Assembly: GCA_036277635.1 (NCBI GenBank)
Contig: DASUMP010000043.1
Coordinates: 1-50,872, forward strand
Reading direction: 5' to 3'
Origin: DASUMP01 sp036277635
GTDB taxonomy: Bacteria > Actinomycetota > Acidimicrobiia > IMCC26256 > PALSA-610
DNA: 50,872 nt
Part shown: in pieces, positions 18,030 through 25,259 of the stretch
Position numbering within the stretch: position 1 is the first letter of the stretch
How the letters are laid out: each line of letters starts with the position of its first letter
Notes under the pieces: generated by a model
The model's database searches: none
The model's input: only the letters and a program-made list of their open reading frames with translations
What the model was told of the DNA's origin: nothing
Position numbers and translations under genes: made by a program

Positions 18030-18051
18030 TGAGTACCGTTTCGGTACCTCA
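18030..18051 (+). terminator. Hairpin downstream of bL37 candidate
   Basis: TGAGTACCG and CGGTACCTCA pair around a TTT loop with one bulged C. It sits between the convergent bL37 candidate and fetB, so it is likely a terminator for the small gene. Confidence 0.55.
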
Positions 18052-18079
18052 TCGTCCTCTGCTCGGGGGTGTGCGCGCC

Positions 18080-18862
18080 TCAGGGGTCGCTGACGCGGGT
18101 GGGGACCACCAGGCGGTGGTCGCGCGTGAAGAGGGCGCGCTGCGCGCCGAGCGCGACCACCGTCACCGTCGTCGCCGCCGAGCCGAGCACCAAGTACATC
18201 ACCGCCGCTTGCACCCGCACGGCATCGAACGGGTCGACGCCGGCGAGGATCAACCCCGTCATCGCGCCGGGGAGGAACACGAGACCGACCGACTTCGTCG
18301 TCTCGATCTGCGGGATGAGCGCGGTGCGCAACGCGCCGCGTAGGTAGGGCCGCGCCGCCTCGCTCGACGGCAGACCCAAAGCGAGGCGCGCTTCCACCTC
18401 GTCGCGCTTGTCGCGCAGCTCGTCGACGATGCGGCGCCCGGCGAGCACCGTGCTCGTCATCGAGTTGCCGACCATCATCCCCGCGACCGGGATGAGCGCC
18501 CGCGCTTCGAGCGGGAACACGCCGAGCCCGAAGAGCACGCCGAGGGTCACGACGGCCGCGGCACCGAAGGCCGCCAGACTCAACCCGAACGCGCCGGGAA
18601 CCTCGCGGGCGCGCCGGCGGACCGTGTCGGCCGCGAAGACGAGCATCGCGACGACCCACGCCCACGCCCACCACAACGAGTGTGAGGCGTCGAGGACGAG
18701 ATCGAGCGCGACGCCCACGAGCAGCAGCTGCACCAGGGCACGCGCCGACGCCCACACGATGCTGCGTTCGACGCCGATGCGCCGCACGATCGACAGCACG
18801 ACGGCGACGCCCACGAGCACCAGCGACGCGAGCAGACCGCCCCAACCGATGTCACTCGGCAC
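18080..18862 (-). CDS. fetB: FetB/UPF0014-family ABC permease
   Basis: 260-aa integral membrane protein of the UPF0014 family (E. coli FetB/YbbM, iron-export type). It has about seven hydrophobic segments and the family motifs ARALVQLLLVG, IPVAGMMVGNSM and FLPGAMTGLILAGVDP. The GTG start lies 11 nt inside the end of the ATPase gene. The substrate is inferred only from family; other members are proposed to handle other cargo. Confidence 0.8.
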   Translation of the reverse strand: MPSDIGWGGLLASLVLVGVAVVLSIVRRIGVERSIVWASARALVQLLLVGVALDLVLDASHSLWWAWAWVVAMLVFAADTVRRRAREVPGAFGLSLAAFGAAAVVTLGVLFGLGVFPLEARALIPVAGMMVGNSMTSTVLAGRRIVDELRDKRDEVEARLALGLPSSEAARPYLRGALRTALIPQIETTKSVGLVFLPGAMTGLILAGVDPFDAVRVQAAVMYLVLGSAATTVTVVALGAQRALFTRDHRLVVPTRVSDP

Positions 18863-19571
18863 CGGAAGCCTCCCTCAGGAAGTCGAGGACGTCCGTGGGC
18901 GCGCCCACGCCGAGCTGCTCCAGCGGACCCGCGTGCGCGACCCGCCCGTCGATCACCACGAGCACGGTCGTGGCGACGCGTGTCACCTGGGCGAAGTCGT
19001 GCGTGACCCACAGGAGCGGCACGCCGTCGTCGCACAGCATCCGCGCGAGGTCTTCCAGCGCGTTGCGCGACGACGCGTCGAGCGAGGAGGTGACCTCGTC
19101 CATGAGGAGCACTTCGGGCTGCGCGGTGAGCGACCGCGCGAGGCACAGGCGCTGCGCCTCGCCACCCGAGAGGGACATCGCGTCGCGAGCGAGGAAGTCG
19201 GCAGCGAGCCCGACGCGCGCCAGCACCTGCTCACCGGCGTCGGACGTCATCGTGGGGTCGGCGACGCGCAAGTTGTCGAGCCCGGTGCCCGGGAACGGCG
19301 TGGGTCGTTGGAACACCATGCCGACCCGGCGCCGCAACGCGAGCACGTCGGTGGTCGCGACCTCGGCGCCGCGGAACCGGACGCTTCCTTCGTCGGGTAC
19401 CTCGAGTCGGTTGCAGCAGCGCAACATCGTCGACTTGCCCGATCCCGACGGGCCGACCAGAGCGGTGATCCCGCGGTCGGGGACGACGGCGTCGACGCCG
19501 CGCAGGCGCCACCGACCGTCGCCGCGCACACCGACGCCGGCGAACTCGAACAGCGGCGAGGCGTCAGGCAC
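18852..19571 (-). CDS. fetA: FetA-type ABC transporter ATPase
   Basis: 239-aa ABC ATPase. It shows Walker A GPSGSGKS, a Q-loop (VFQRPTPFPGT), signature LSGGEAQRLCLARSL, Walker B VLLMDEVTSSLD and switch His in WVTHD. It pairs with the UPF0014 permease downstream, as in fetAB. GTG at 19571 overlaps the stop of the membrane gene upstream by 8 bp. Confidence 0.85.
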   Translation of the reverse strand: MPDASPLFEFAGVGVRGDGRWRLRGVDAVVPDRGITALVGPSGSGKSTMLRCCNRLEVPDEGSVRFRGAEVATTDVLALRRRVGMVFQRPTPFPGTGLDNLRVADPTMTSDAGEQVLARVGLAADFLARDAMSLSGGEAQRLCLARSLTAQPEVLLMDEVTSSLDASSRNALEDLARMLCDDGVPLLWVTHDFAQVTRVATTVLVVIDGRVAHAGPLEQLGVGAPTDVLDFLREASGAE

Positions 19572-19998
19572 GCACCGATGATCGCACTTCGCCGCTCGCG
19601 CGCTCGGGAAGGACGAGCAGCGCGATCGCCACGATCGGCGTGATGCTCGTCATGATCGCGAGCAACGGGACGTCGGCTCCGGAGTACAAGTCGAGGTTCG
19701 CCGAGTGGTAGATCGCGTGCGGGAGTCCGTACGCGATCCACGCGAGCGCGGTGCCGATCACGAGGTTCCGACCGGTGCGCACCGCGGCCCACCCGGCGAG
19801 CAACCCGAGCGCGAGGTTGAACGCGCCCACGTCGCGCACGAGGTGCTCGTTGTACGGGCCATCGACGCTCACCCACGAGCGTCCGCCACCGGGGAAATCG
19901 TCGTAGAAGCTCTGCGGACCGAACAGCGCCCACACACCGACGAAGAGCCCGGTGAGGGCGAGCGCCCAGAGCAGCACCTTCACGAGTCGTTCCGGCAC
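19564..19998 (-). CDS. Four-helix membrane protein, function unknown
   Basis: 144 aa with four predicted transmembrane helices (near residues 6-26, 52-72, 77-100, 108-130). A polar loop YDDFPGGGRSWVSVDGPYNEH lies after helix 1. I do not recognise the family beyond a general resemblance to small DoxX/DUF4345-like proteins. GTG at 19998 is chosen because GAGGAG is eight bases upstream. It is translationally linked to fetA and follows the epimerase gene by 10 nt. Confidence 0.7.
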   Translation of the reverse strand: MPERLVKVLLWALALTGLFVGVWALFGPQSFYDDFPGGGRSWVSVDGPYNEHLVRDVGAFNLALGLLAGWAAVRTGRNLVIGTALAWIAYGLPHAIYHSANLDLYSGADVPLLAIMTSITPIVAIALLVLPERASGEVRSSVRA

Positions 19999-20008
19999 GG
20001 TGTGCTCC

Positions 20009-20941
20009 TCACCTCGAAGCGGCGGCGGTGCGTCGCTGTGCGATGTCCGACCAAGCCTCCCACGCATTCCGGTGGTGGGGCGCCCAGCCCGTGCGCTCGC
20101 GGAACCGTCGGTTCGAGACGCGCTGCGACCGACCGAGGACGGCCCCCGCGGGTCCGGTCGCGAGGCGCACCATCGGGCCGGGGAGGAACCGCGGCCGGCG
20201 CAACCCGAACGCTCGCGCGAACGCGTCCGCGTAGTCGCGCCGGGTGAGCGGTTCGTCGTCGACGACGTTGTACGTGCCGGCCGGCGCGGCCAGGGCCGAC
20301 GCGACCGCGCTCCCCGCGTCGTCGGTATGGATCGACGAGAGGTACGCGTCGGGGCGGCCGACGACCGGCGCGACGCCGCGTCGAGCCATACCGAGCAGCT
20401 CGTCGGTCGAACGGGCGGTCGGACCCGCGAACATCCCGAACCGCAGGGCGACGCCCACCCCTCCGCGCGCGGAGAAGCGCGCGATCTCGTCTTCGAGATC
20501 GGCGACCGACGCGAGCCACGGACGCGCGTCGAACGGCGAGTCTTCGTCGATCCAGTCGTCGCCCGCGGCGCGGTACGGGAAGGTGATCGACTCGGCGACG
20601 AACGTCGACGCCCCGGCGGCGAGGGCGGCGTCGACGAGGATTCGGGTGCCTTCGGAACGCAGTCGATCGTTGACGTCCCACGCGTGCCGTTGCTTCGCCT
20701 TGCTCATCGGCGGGATGCTCGTGGCGAGGTGGAGCACCGCGTCGGTGCCGCGCACTGCGTCGCTGACCGCGGTCGCGTCGAACAGGTCGACGCGCACGGG
20801 CTCGACGCCCGCGCGCGCCAGCTCGGCCGCCTTCTCGTCGCTGCGCGCGACGCCGCGCACGGTGTGGCCCGCCGCGAGGAGGTGCGGGATCGCGCCCCGC
20901 CCGAGCTCGCCGGTCGCGCCGGTGACGAAGATCGTGCTCAT
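20009..20941 (-). CDS. NAD-dependent epimerase/dehydratase family protein
   Basis: 310-aa extended SDR fold. The nucleotide-binding motif is FVTGATGELGRGAIPHLL, then VLHLATS. An atypical active site follows: ESITFPYRA has Y but no clear YxxxK. Then come SSIHTDDAGSAVASAL and YNVVDDEPLTRRDYADAF. The substrate is unknown. The ATG overlaps the rrf2 stop by 4 bp, so it is co-transcribed with and probably controlled by that regulator. Confidence 0.8.
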   Translation of the reverse strand: MSTIFVTGATGELGRGAIPHLLAAGHTVRGVARSDEKAAELARAGVEPVRVDLFDATAVSDAVRGTDAVLHLATSIPPMSKAKQRHAWDVNDRLRSEGTRILVDAALAAGASTFVAESITFPYRAAGDDWIDEDSPFDARPWLASVADLEDEIARFSARGGVGVALRFGMFAGPTARSTDELLGMARRGVAPVVGRPDAYLSSIHTDDAGSAVASALAAPAGTYNVVDDEPLTRRDYADAFARAFGLRRPRFLPGPMVRLATGPAGAVLGRSQRVSNRRFRERTGWAPHHRNAWEAWSDIAQRRTAAASR

Positions 20942-21435
20942 CGTGATCCTCCGAGGATCTCGGCCGCCCACGAGGCTCCTTGCTCCAACGCCTTGGGACT
21001 CGCGTCGCGCACGACGCCGAGCACGAGGTCGGCGACGGTCGTGGCGCGCAGCTCGGCGCGCCACGCCTCGTCGGCGCGCACCATCGCGACGTGCACGCCG
21101 CACATCGTGCGGTACTCGGCCGCCGGCACCGCGGCCGGACCGCGGCGGCGGATCTCGGTGCAGCGGAACGCGGGCTCGCGGCCCTCGATCGCCTCGACGC
21201 AGTCGAGCACGGTGATCTCCTCGGCGGGTCGCGCGAGCCGGTAGCCGCCACCCCGACCGCGCACGGTCTCGAGCACGCCGGCGCGCGCCAGCGCCTGCAG
21301 CTGCTTCGCGAGATAGGCGGTCGGCAGGTCGTGGTACTCCGCGAGCTGGGCGGCAGTGAGGGCACCGCCGGGCGGGAAGAAGGCGAGCACCACCACGCTG
21401 TGGACGGCCCACTCGACGCCTTCGGAGAGTCGCAT
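20938..21435 (-). CDS. Rrf2-family transcriptional regulator
   Basis: 165 aa. The N-terminal winged helix is typical (EGVEWAVHSVVVLAF, LPTAYLAKQLQALARAGVLET, GRGGGYRLARPAEEITVLD). The C-terminal region has cysteines in FRCTEI and RTMCGVH that could ligate an Fe-S cluster, with spacing unlike IscR. The gene is first in an operon with the epimerase. It starts 8 nt after a -10 box, so the mRNA is probably leaderless. A palindrome in its promoter suggests autoregulation. Confidence 0.88.
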   Translation of the reverse strand: MRLSEGVEWAVHSVVVLAFFPPGGALTAAQLAEYHDLPTAYLAKQLQALARAGVLETVRGRGGGYRLARPAEEITVLDCVEAIEGREPAFRCTEIRRRGPAAVPAAEYRTMCGVHVAMVRADEAWRAELRATTVADLVLGVVRDASPKALEQGASWAAEILGGSR

Positions 21436-21470
21436 ATCCGGAGACTATATATCCGGATAAGAGTTGTCCA
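21434..21470 (-). promoter_or_regulatory. rrf2 promoter with palindromic operator
   Basis: The -10 box TATAGT (21444-21449) and -35 box TGGACA (21465-21470) are on the minus strand with a 15-bp spacer. The perfect palindrome TATCCGGATA (21450-21459) fills the spacer. A second ATATCCGGA copy (21434-21442) lies at the start codon, 15 bp from the first in direct orientation. A repressor bound here would block rrf2 and could also affect the divergent gene at 21489. Confidence 0.6.
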
Positions 21471-21488
21471 CTTCTCGAGGGACAACCA

Positions 21489-22016
21489 ATGCGGTTGCCG
21501 AGACGGGGTCCCGTCCTCCACCATCGGTCGGTGCCCGTCGACCAGGTCCGCCTCCTCCCCGATCCCGAGCAGCGCGGCGTGCTCGCCGCGACGCTCGAGC
21601 GCGTGAACCGCGCCAGCAACTCGGCGCGCGCCGCCGCCCTCCAGCGCAACGTCTTCAGCGGTCCGCCGCTGCGCGACCTGGTGCGCGACGAGGTCGAGCG
21701 GGCGAAGCTCCCCGCCACGCTGACCCGACCCGTCACCGAGCGCGTCGAGGCCGCGCTGCGCCGGCGCGCCGGCAAGCAGGCGAAGTTCTCCACCTACCAG
21801 TCGCTGACCCTGCCGCCCTCGGCGCACAAGTGGCCGGGCAGCGACCGGGTCACGCTCACGACCGCGGCCGGACGCCGGACGATCGCGGTGCGTGTCGATC
21901 CGTCGCGCGGCGACCTGCGTCCCCCGCTCGACGGCCGACCGGTCCACCTCGTGTTCCGCAACGACGAGTTCGAGCTCGTCGCCGCCGACGTCGAGCCCGA
22001 CGACGACGAGGACTGA
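21489..22016 (+). CDS. Stand-alone protein matching the N-terminal half of TnpB (no RuvC)
   Basis: 175 aa. Residues 18-30 (DQVRLLPDPEQRG), 39-52 (VNRASNSARAAALQ), 60-91, 118-131 (SDRVTLTTAAGRR) and 152-170 (VHLVFRNDEFELVAAD) follow the WED/REC layout that precedes the RuvC domain in IS605/IS607-type TnpB. That layout is RLYPTPEQ, FN.ACN, a helical pair, DRVSL.TL.GR, DL.Y.DG.FYL. The protein ends in EPDDDED, where TnpB would enter RuvC with a GVDLGI-type motif. No RuvC or zinc-ribbon remnant follows in any frame; a wax-ester synthase gene starts 106 bp later. GAGGGAC precedes the ATG. It is divergent from rrf2. Probably a domesticated or reduced TnpB-derived nucleic-acid-binding protein; function unknown. 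Confidence 0.7.
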   Translation: MRLPRRGPVLHHRSVPVDQVRLLPDPEQRGVLAATLERVNRASNSARAAALQRNVFSGPPLRDLVRDEVERAKLPATLTRPVTERVEAALRRRAGKQAKFSTYQSLTLPPSAHKWPGSDRVTLTTAAGRRTIAVRVDPSRGDLRPPLDGRPVHLVFRNDEFELVAADVEPDDDED

Positions 22017-22056
22017 TCGGACCGCCACTGGCGCGGGCGGTCGACGAACGGTCCGA
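22017..22056 (+). terminator. Inverted repeat after the TnpB-like gene
   Basis: TCGGACCG (22017-22024) and CGGTCCGA (22049-22056) form a perfect 8-bp stem directly after the stop codon. GACCGCC/GGCGGTC inside it offers an alternative 7-bp stem. It could be a terminator or a remnant of the structured RNA found at TnpB gene ends. Confidence 0.45.
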
Positions 22057-22122
22057 GGGCCCTCGACGCTGCGCCGACCGGCGACGTACGGTCGGACGAC
22101 TCGGGGATCCGGGGGAGGCCAC

Positions 22123-23517
22123 GTGGCAGACCAAGAGCGGTTCACCGACCGGATGAGCGACCAGGACGCGCTCATGTGGAACATCGAGAAGGACCCGGTC
22201 CTGCGCTCGACCATCCTCGCGGTCGCGTTCCTCGACCAGGCCCCCGACTGGGCTCGCCTCGTCGACCGCTTCGATCGCGCGACCTTGCTCATCCCCCGCC
22301 TGCGCCAGCGGGTCGTCTCGCCGCCGTTCCGTCTCGCGCCGCCGAGCTGGTCGGTCGAGCGCGACTTCGACCTCGCGTTCCACATGCGCCGGTTCCGCGT
22401 GCCGCCGCCGGGCGATCGGCGAACCGTGCTCGACATGTTGCAGCCGATGGCCGCGGCGAGCTTCGATCGTGCCCGGCCCCTGTGGGAGTGCACCCTCCTC
22501 GAGGGACTCGCCGACGACGGCGCCGCGATCGTGCTGAAGGTGCACCACTCGGTCACCGACGGTGTCGGCGGCATGGAACTGCTGTTGCACCTCATCGACC
22601 TCGAGCGCGACGCGACCGACCCGGACGACCGGCCCGCGGTCCCCGCCGCCGACGACACGGGCGCGCTGTCGCTCGTGCGCGACAGCGTCGGCCACACCGG
22701 CCGGCGCGTGCTCGGCATCGCGCGCCGAACGCCCGCCACCGTCGCGCGCGGCGCGCTCGACGCGGCGCGCGACCCGCTCGCCGCCGCGGTCGGCAGCTAC
22801 ATCACGGGTCGCTCGATCGCGCGCACGCTCGCGCCCGCGATGCGTCCGATGTCACCCGTGATGCTCGAGCGCGGCCTCTCGCGCCGCCTCGATTCGCTCG
22901 ACATCCCGATCGACGACCTCAAGCGCGCCGCGAAAGCCGTGAACGGCAGCCTCAACGACGCGTTCGTCGCGTCGGTGATCGGTGGGCTCGCGCGGTACCA
23001 CGCCCGTCACGGCACCCAGCCCGAACAGCTGCGCATGACGATGCCCATCAACATCCGCACCGAGTCGGACGCGCCGGCCGGCAACCAGTTCACCCCGGCA
23101 CGATTCCCGGTCCCGGCGACGATCGCAGACCCGAAGGAGCGCATGCTCGCGGTCGGTGAGATCGTGCGCGGGTGGCGCGCGGAGCCTGCGCTCGCGCTCA
23201 CCGGAACGCTCGCCGGAGTGCTGAACCGTCTCCCGACGGTCGCGGTGACCGCGCTGTTCGGCTCCATGCTCAAGTGCTGCGACTTCCTCACGACCAACGT
23301 CCCCGGCGCGCCGGTCCCCGTGTACATCGGTGGCGCCAGGGTCGAGCGGTTCTACGCCTTCGCCCCGCCATCCGGCGCGGCCGTGAACGTCGCGCTCATC
23401 TCGCACTGCGACACGTGCTGCATCGGCGTCGTCACCGACACCGCCGCCGTCCCCGACGCCGACGTGCTCATGGAGTGCCTCCGCGAAGGCTTCGCCGAGG
23501 TCATCGCCGTCGGCTGA
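22123..23517 (+). CDS. Wax ester synthase / acyl-CoA:diacylglycerol acyltransferase
   Basis: 464-aa WS/DGAT enzyme that makes storage triacylglycerol or wax esters from acyl-CoA. It has the catalytic HHSVTDG (HHxxxDG) in KVHHSVTDGVGGMELL, the N-terminal SDQDALMWNIE and DRARPLWECTLLEGL, and the C-terminal GNQFTPARFPVP and TTNVPGAPVPVYIGGA. GTG at 22123 is preceded by GGGGGAGG. Typical of lipid-storing actinobacteria. Confidence 0.93.
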   Translation: MADQERFTDRMSDQDALMWNIEKDPVLRSTILAVAFLDQAPDWARLVDRFDRATLLIPRLRQRVVSPPFRLAPPSWSVERDFDLAFHMRRFRVPPPGDRRTVLDMLQPMAAASFDRARPLWECTLLEGLADDGAAIVLKVHHSVTDGVGGMELLLHLIDLERDATDPDDRPAVPAADDTGALSLVRDSVGHTGRRVLGIARRTPATVARGALDAARDPLAAAVGSYITGRSIARTLAPAMRPMSPVMLERGLSRRLDSLDIPIDDLKRAAKAVNGSLNDAFVASVIGGLARYHARHGTQPEQLRMTMPINIRTESDAPAGNQFTPARFPVPATIADPKERMLAVGEIVRGWRAEPALALTGTLAGVLNRLPTVAVTALFGSMLKCCDFLTTNVPGAPVPVYIGGARVERFYAFAPPSGAAVNVALISHCDTCCIGVVTDTAAVPDADVLMECLREGFAEVIAVG

Positions 23518-23520
23518 CCG

Positions 23521-23973
23521 TCACCGCACGGGGCAGGCCATCCGTGCCGCGCCGCCGAAGCGTGTCGTTGCGACACCGATGTCCACGAACCCCACCGCCT
23601 CGTAGAACGGTCTCGCCGCCTCGTTCGCGGTGACCTCGACGCGCGTCATGCCGCGCGCTCGTGCCTCGGCGACGAGGTCACCGACCAGCGCCCGCCCGAC
23701 ACCGGCGCGCATCGCGTCGGGTGCCACGAAGAGATCCTCGAGCTCGGCGCGCCCGTCTCCGTACACCACCGTCGCGAACCCGACGGCTGTGCCGTTGTGC
23801 GTCGCGACTCGCGTGCGGCCGGCGCGCACGTGCTCGTCGCCGTACTCCAGCACCTCAGGGTGTTCGAGCAGCACCTCACGGTCGGCGTCGTTCGACAACG
23901 ACGCCTCCCGGAAGATCGCCCGGAGCGCAGGAAGATCCCCGACCGTCGCCTCCCGGATCACCACCCCGTCCAC
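23521..23973 (-). CDS. GNAT-family N-acetyltransferase
   Basis: 150 aa starting VDGVVIREATVGDLPAL. It shows GNAT elements (AELEDLFVAPDAMRAGVGRALV, the acetyl-CoA-binding region, and TANEAARPFYEAVGF). The substrate is unknown. The GTG at 23973 is preferred over longer in-frame options because TACAAA lies seven nt upstream, the leaderless pattern seen elsewhere in the window. Its stop is 3 bp from the convergent WS/DGAT stop. Confidence 0.82.
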   Translation of the reverse strand: MDGVVIREATVGDLPALRAIFREASLSNDADREVLLEHPEVLEYGDEHVRAGRTRVATHNGTAVGFATVVYGDGRAELEDLFVAPDAMRAGVGRALVGDLVAEARARGMTRVEVTANEAARPFYEAVGFVDIGVATTRFGGAARMACPVR

Positions 23974-23986
23974 GATCCTGTTTGTA

Positions 23987-24017
23987 GAGAATGTGGGCGC
24001 GGAGCGCCACAATTCTC
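23987..24017. promoter_or_regulatory. Imperfect inverted repeat in the GNAT/serC intergenic region
   Basis: GAGAATGTGGGCGC and GCGCCACAATTCTC are near-perfect inverted arms (one-base indels) around GGA. The repeat starts right behind the GNAT -10 box (TACAAA, 23981-23986) and covers where its -35 would be, so it is a plausible operator. Confidence 0.45.
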
Positions 24018-24097
24018 GCCAAACCGCGCGGTGGGTGGGGGCGGTCGGCGCGAAACACTTCGAAGCCGCGGGTGAGGCGCCGTTACCCTCGACGGTG

Positions 24098-25225
24098 ATG
24101 ACCGATACGCCGATCGTGCTCCCGCCCGAGCTGCGCCCCGACGACGGGCGCTTCGGCTCGGGTCCGTCGAAGGTGCGGACCGAGTCGGTCCGCGCGCTGG
24201 CCGAGGTCGCGCCCACCTACATGGGCACGAGCCATCGTCGACCGGGCGTGCGATCGGTCGTCGGTCGCGTCCGCTCCGGACTCCGCGAGCTGTTCACGCT
24301 CCCCGACGGCTACGAGGTGCTGCTCGGCAACGGCGGTTCCACCGCGTTCTGGGACGCGGCCGCGTTCGGGCTGATCGAGGAGCGCAGCCGGCACTTGGTA
24401 CTGGGCGAGTTCTCGTCGAAGTTCGCACAGGTCGTGCGGGCCGCACCGCACCTCGGCGAGCCCGAGATCATCGACATCGAGCCCGGCGCGACGCCCACGT
24501 ACTTCGACGACGCGGGTTCCGACGCGTACGCGTACCCGCACAACGAGACGTCGACGGGCGTCATGCTCCCGGTGCACCGGCCCGCGGCCGGCGACGGACT
24601 CGTGATCGTCGACGCGACGTCAGGCGCGGGCGGACTGCCGGTCGACGCGCGCGACTTCGACGTGTACTACTTCGCCCCGCAGAAGTGCTTCGCGGGCGAC
24701 GGCGGCCTGTGGCTCGCGCTCTGCGCGCCGCTCGCGATCGAGCGCATCGAGCGAATCGCGGCGAGCGATCGGTGGGTGCCACCGACGCTCGACCTCGGCG
24801 TCGCGCTCGAGAACTCCCGGCTCGACCAGACGTACAACACGCCGGCGCTCGCGACCCTGTTCCTCCTCGCCGACCAGGTCGACTGGATGGTCGAGCGTGG
24901 CGGCCTGCCGTGGACCACCGAACGGTGCGCGACATCGGCGGAGATCCTCTACTCGTGGGCCGACCAGCACCCGCTCGCGACTCCGTTCGTCGCCGACCCG
25001 GCGCACCGCAGCCGCGTGACCGCGACGATCGACTTCGACTCGTCGATCGACGCCGCCCGCCTCGCGGCGACCCTGCGCGACAACGGCATCGTCGACACCG
25101 AGCCGTACCGCAAGCTCGGTCGCAACCAGCTGCGCATCGCGCTGTTCCCGGCGATCGAGCCCGACGACGTCGCCACGCTCACGCGGGCGATCGACTACGT
25201 GCTGGACGCGATCGTCGCTCGTTGA
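24098..25225 (+). CDS. serC: Phosphoserine aminotransferase
   Basis: PLP enzyme of serine synthesis (3-phosphohydroxypyruvate to phosphoserine), 375 aa, of the actinobacterial SerC type. It shows GPSKVRTESV, GNGGSTAFWDAAAFGLI, HNETSTGVML, VDATSGAGG and the PLP lysine in YYFAPQKCFAGDGGLW. The TYNTPA segment and C-terminal GRNQLRIALFPA are also visible. TACCCT ends 8 nt before the ATG, so the transcript is probably leaderless. A GTG codon directly precedes the ATG and could be used instead. Confidence 0.94.
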   Translation: MTDTPIVLPPELRPDDGRFGSGPSKVRTESVRALAEVAPTYMGTSHRRPGVRSVVGRVRSGLRELFTLPDGYEVLLGNGGSTAFWDAAAFGLIEERSRHLVLGEFSSKFAQVVRAAPHLGEPEIIDIEPGATPTYFDDAGSDAYAYPHNETSTGVMLPVHRPAAGDGLVIVDATSGAGGLPVDARDFDVYYFAPQKCFAGDGGLWLALCAPLAIERIERIAASDRWVPPTLDLGVALENSRLDQTYNTPALATLFLLADQVDWMVERGGLPWTTERCATSAEILYSWADQHPLATPFVADPAHRSRVTATIDFDSSIDAARLAATLRDNGIVDTEPYRKLGRNQLRIALFPAIEPDDVATLTRAIDYVLDAIVAR

Positions 25226-25259
25226 CGCCGCGCGGTCGGCGCGTCGAGACTGGCCGACG

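Noticed and set aside
21892..22122. RuvC remnant downstream of the TnpB-like gene
   Set aside because: No GVDLG-like, E or D catalytic motif or CxxC ribbon appears in any frame before the wax-ester synthase start.
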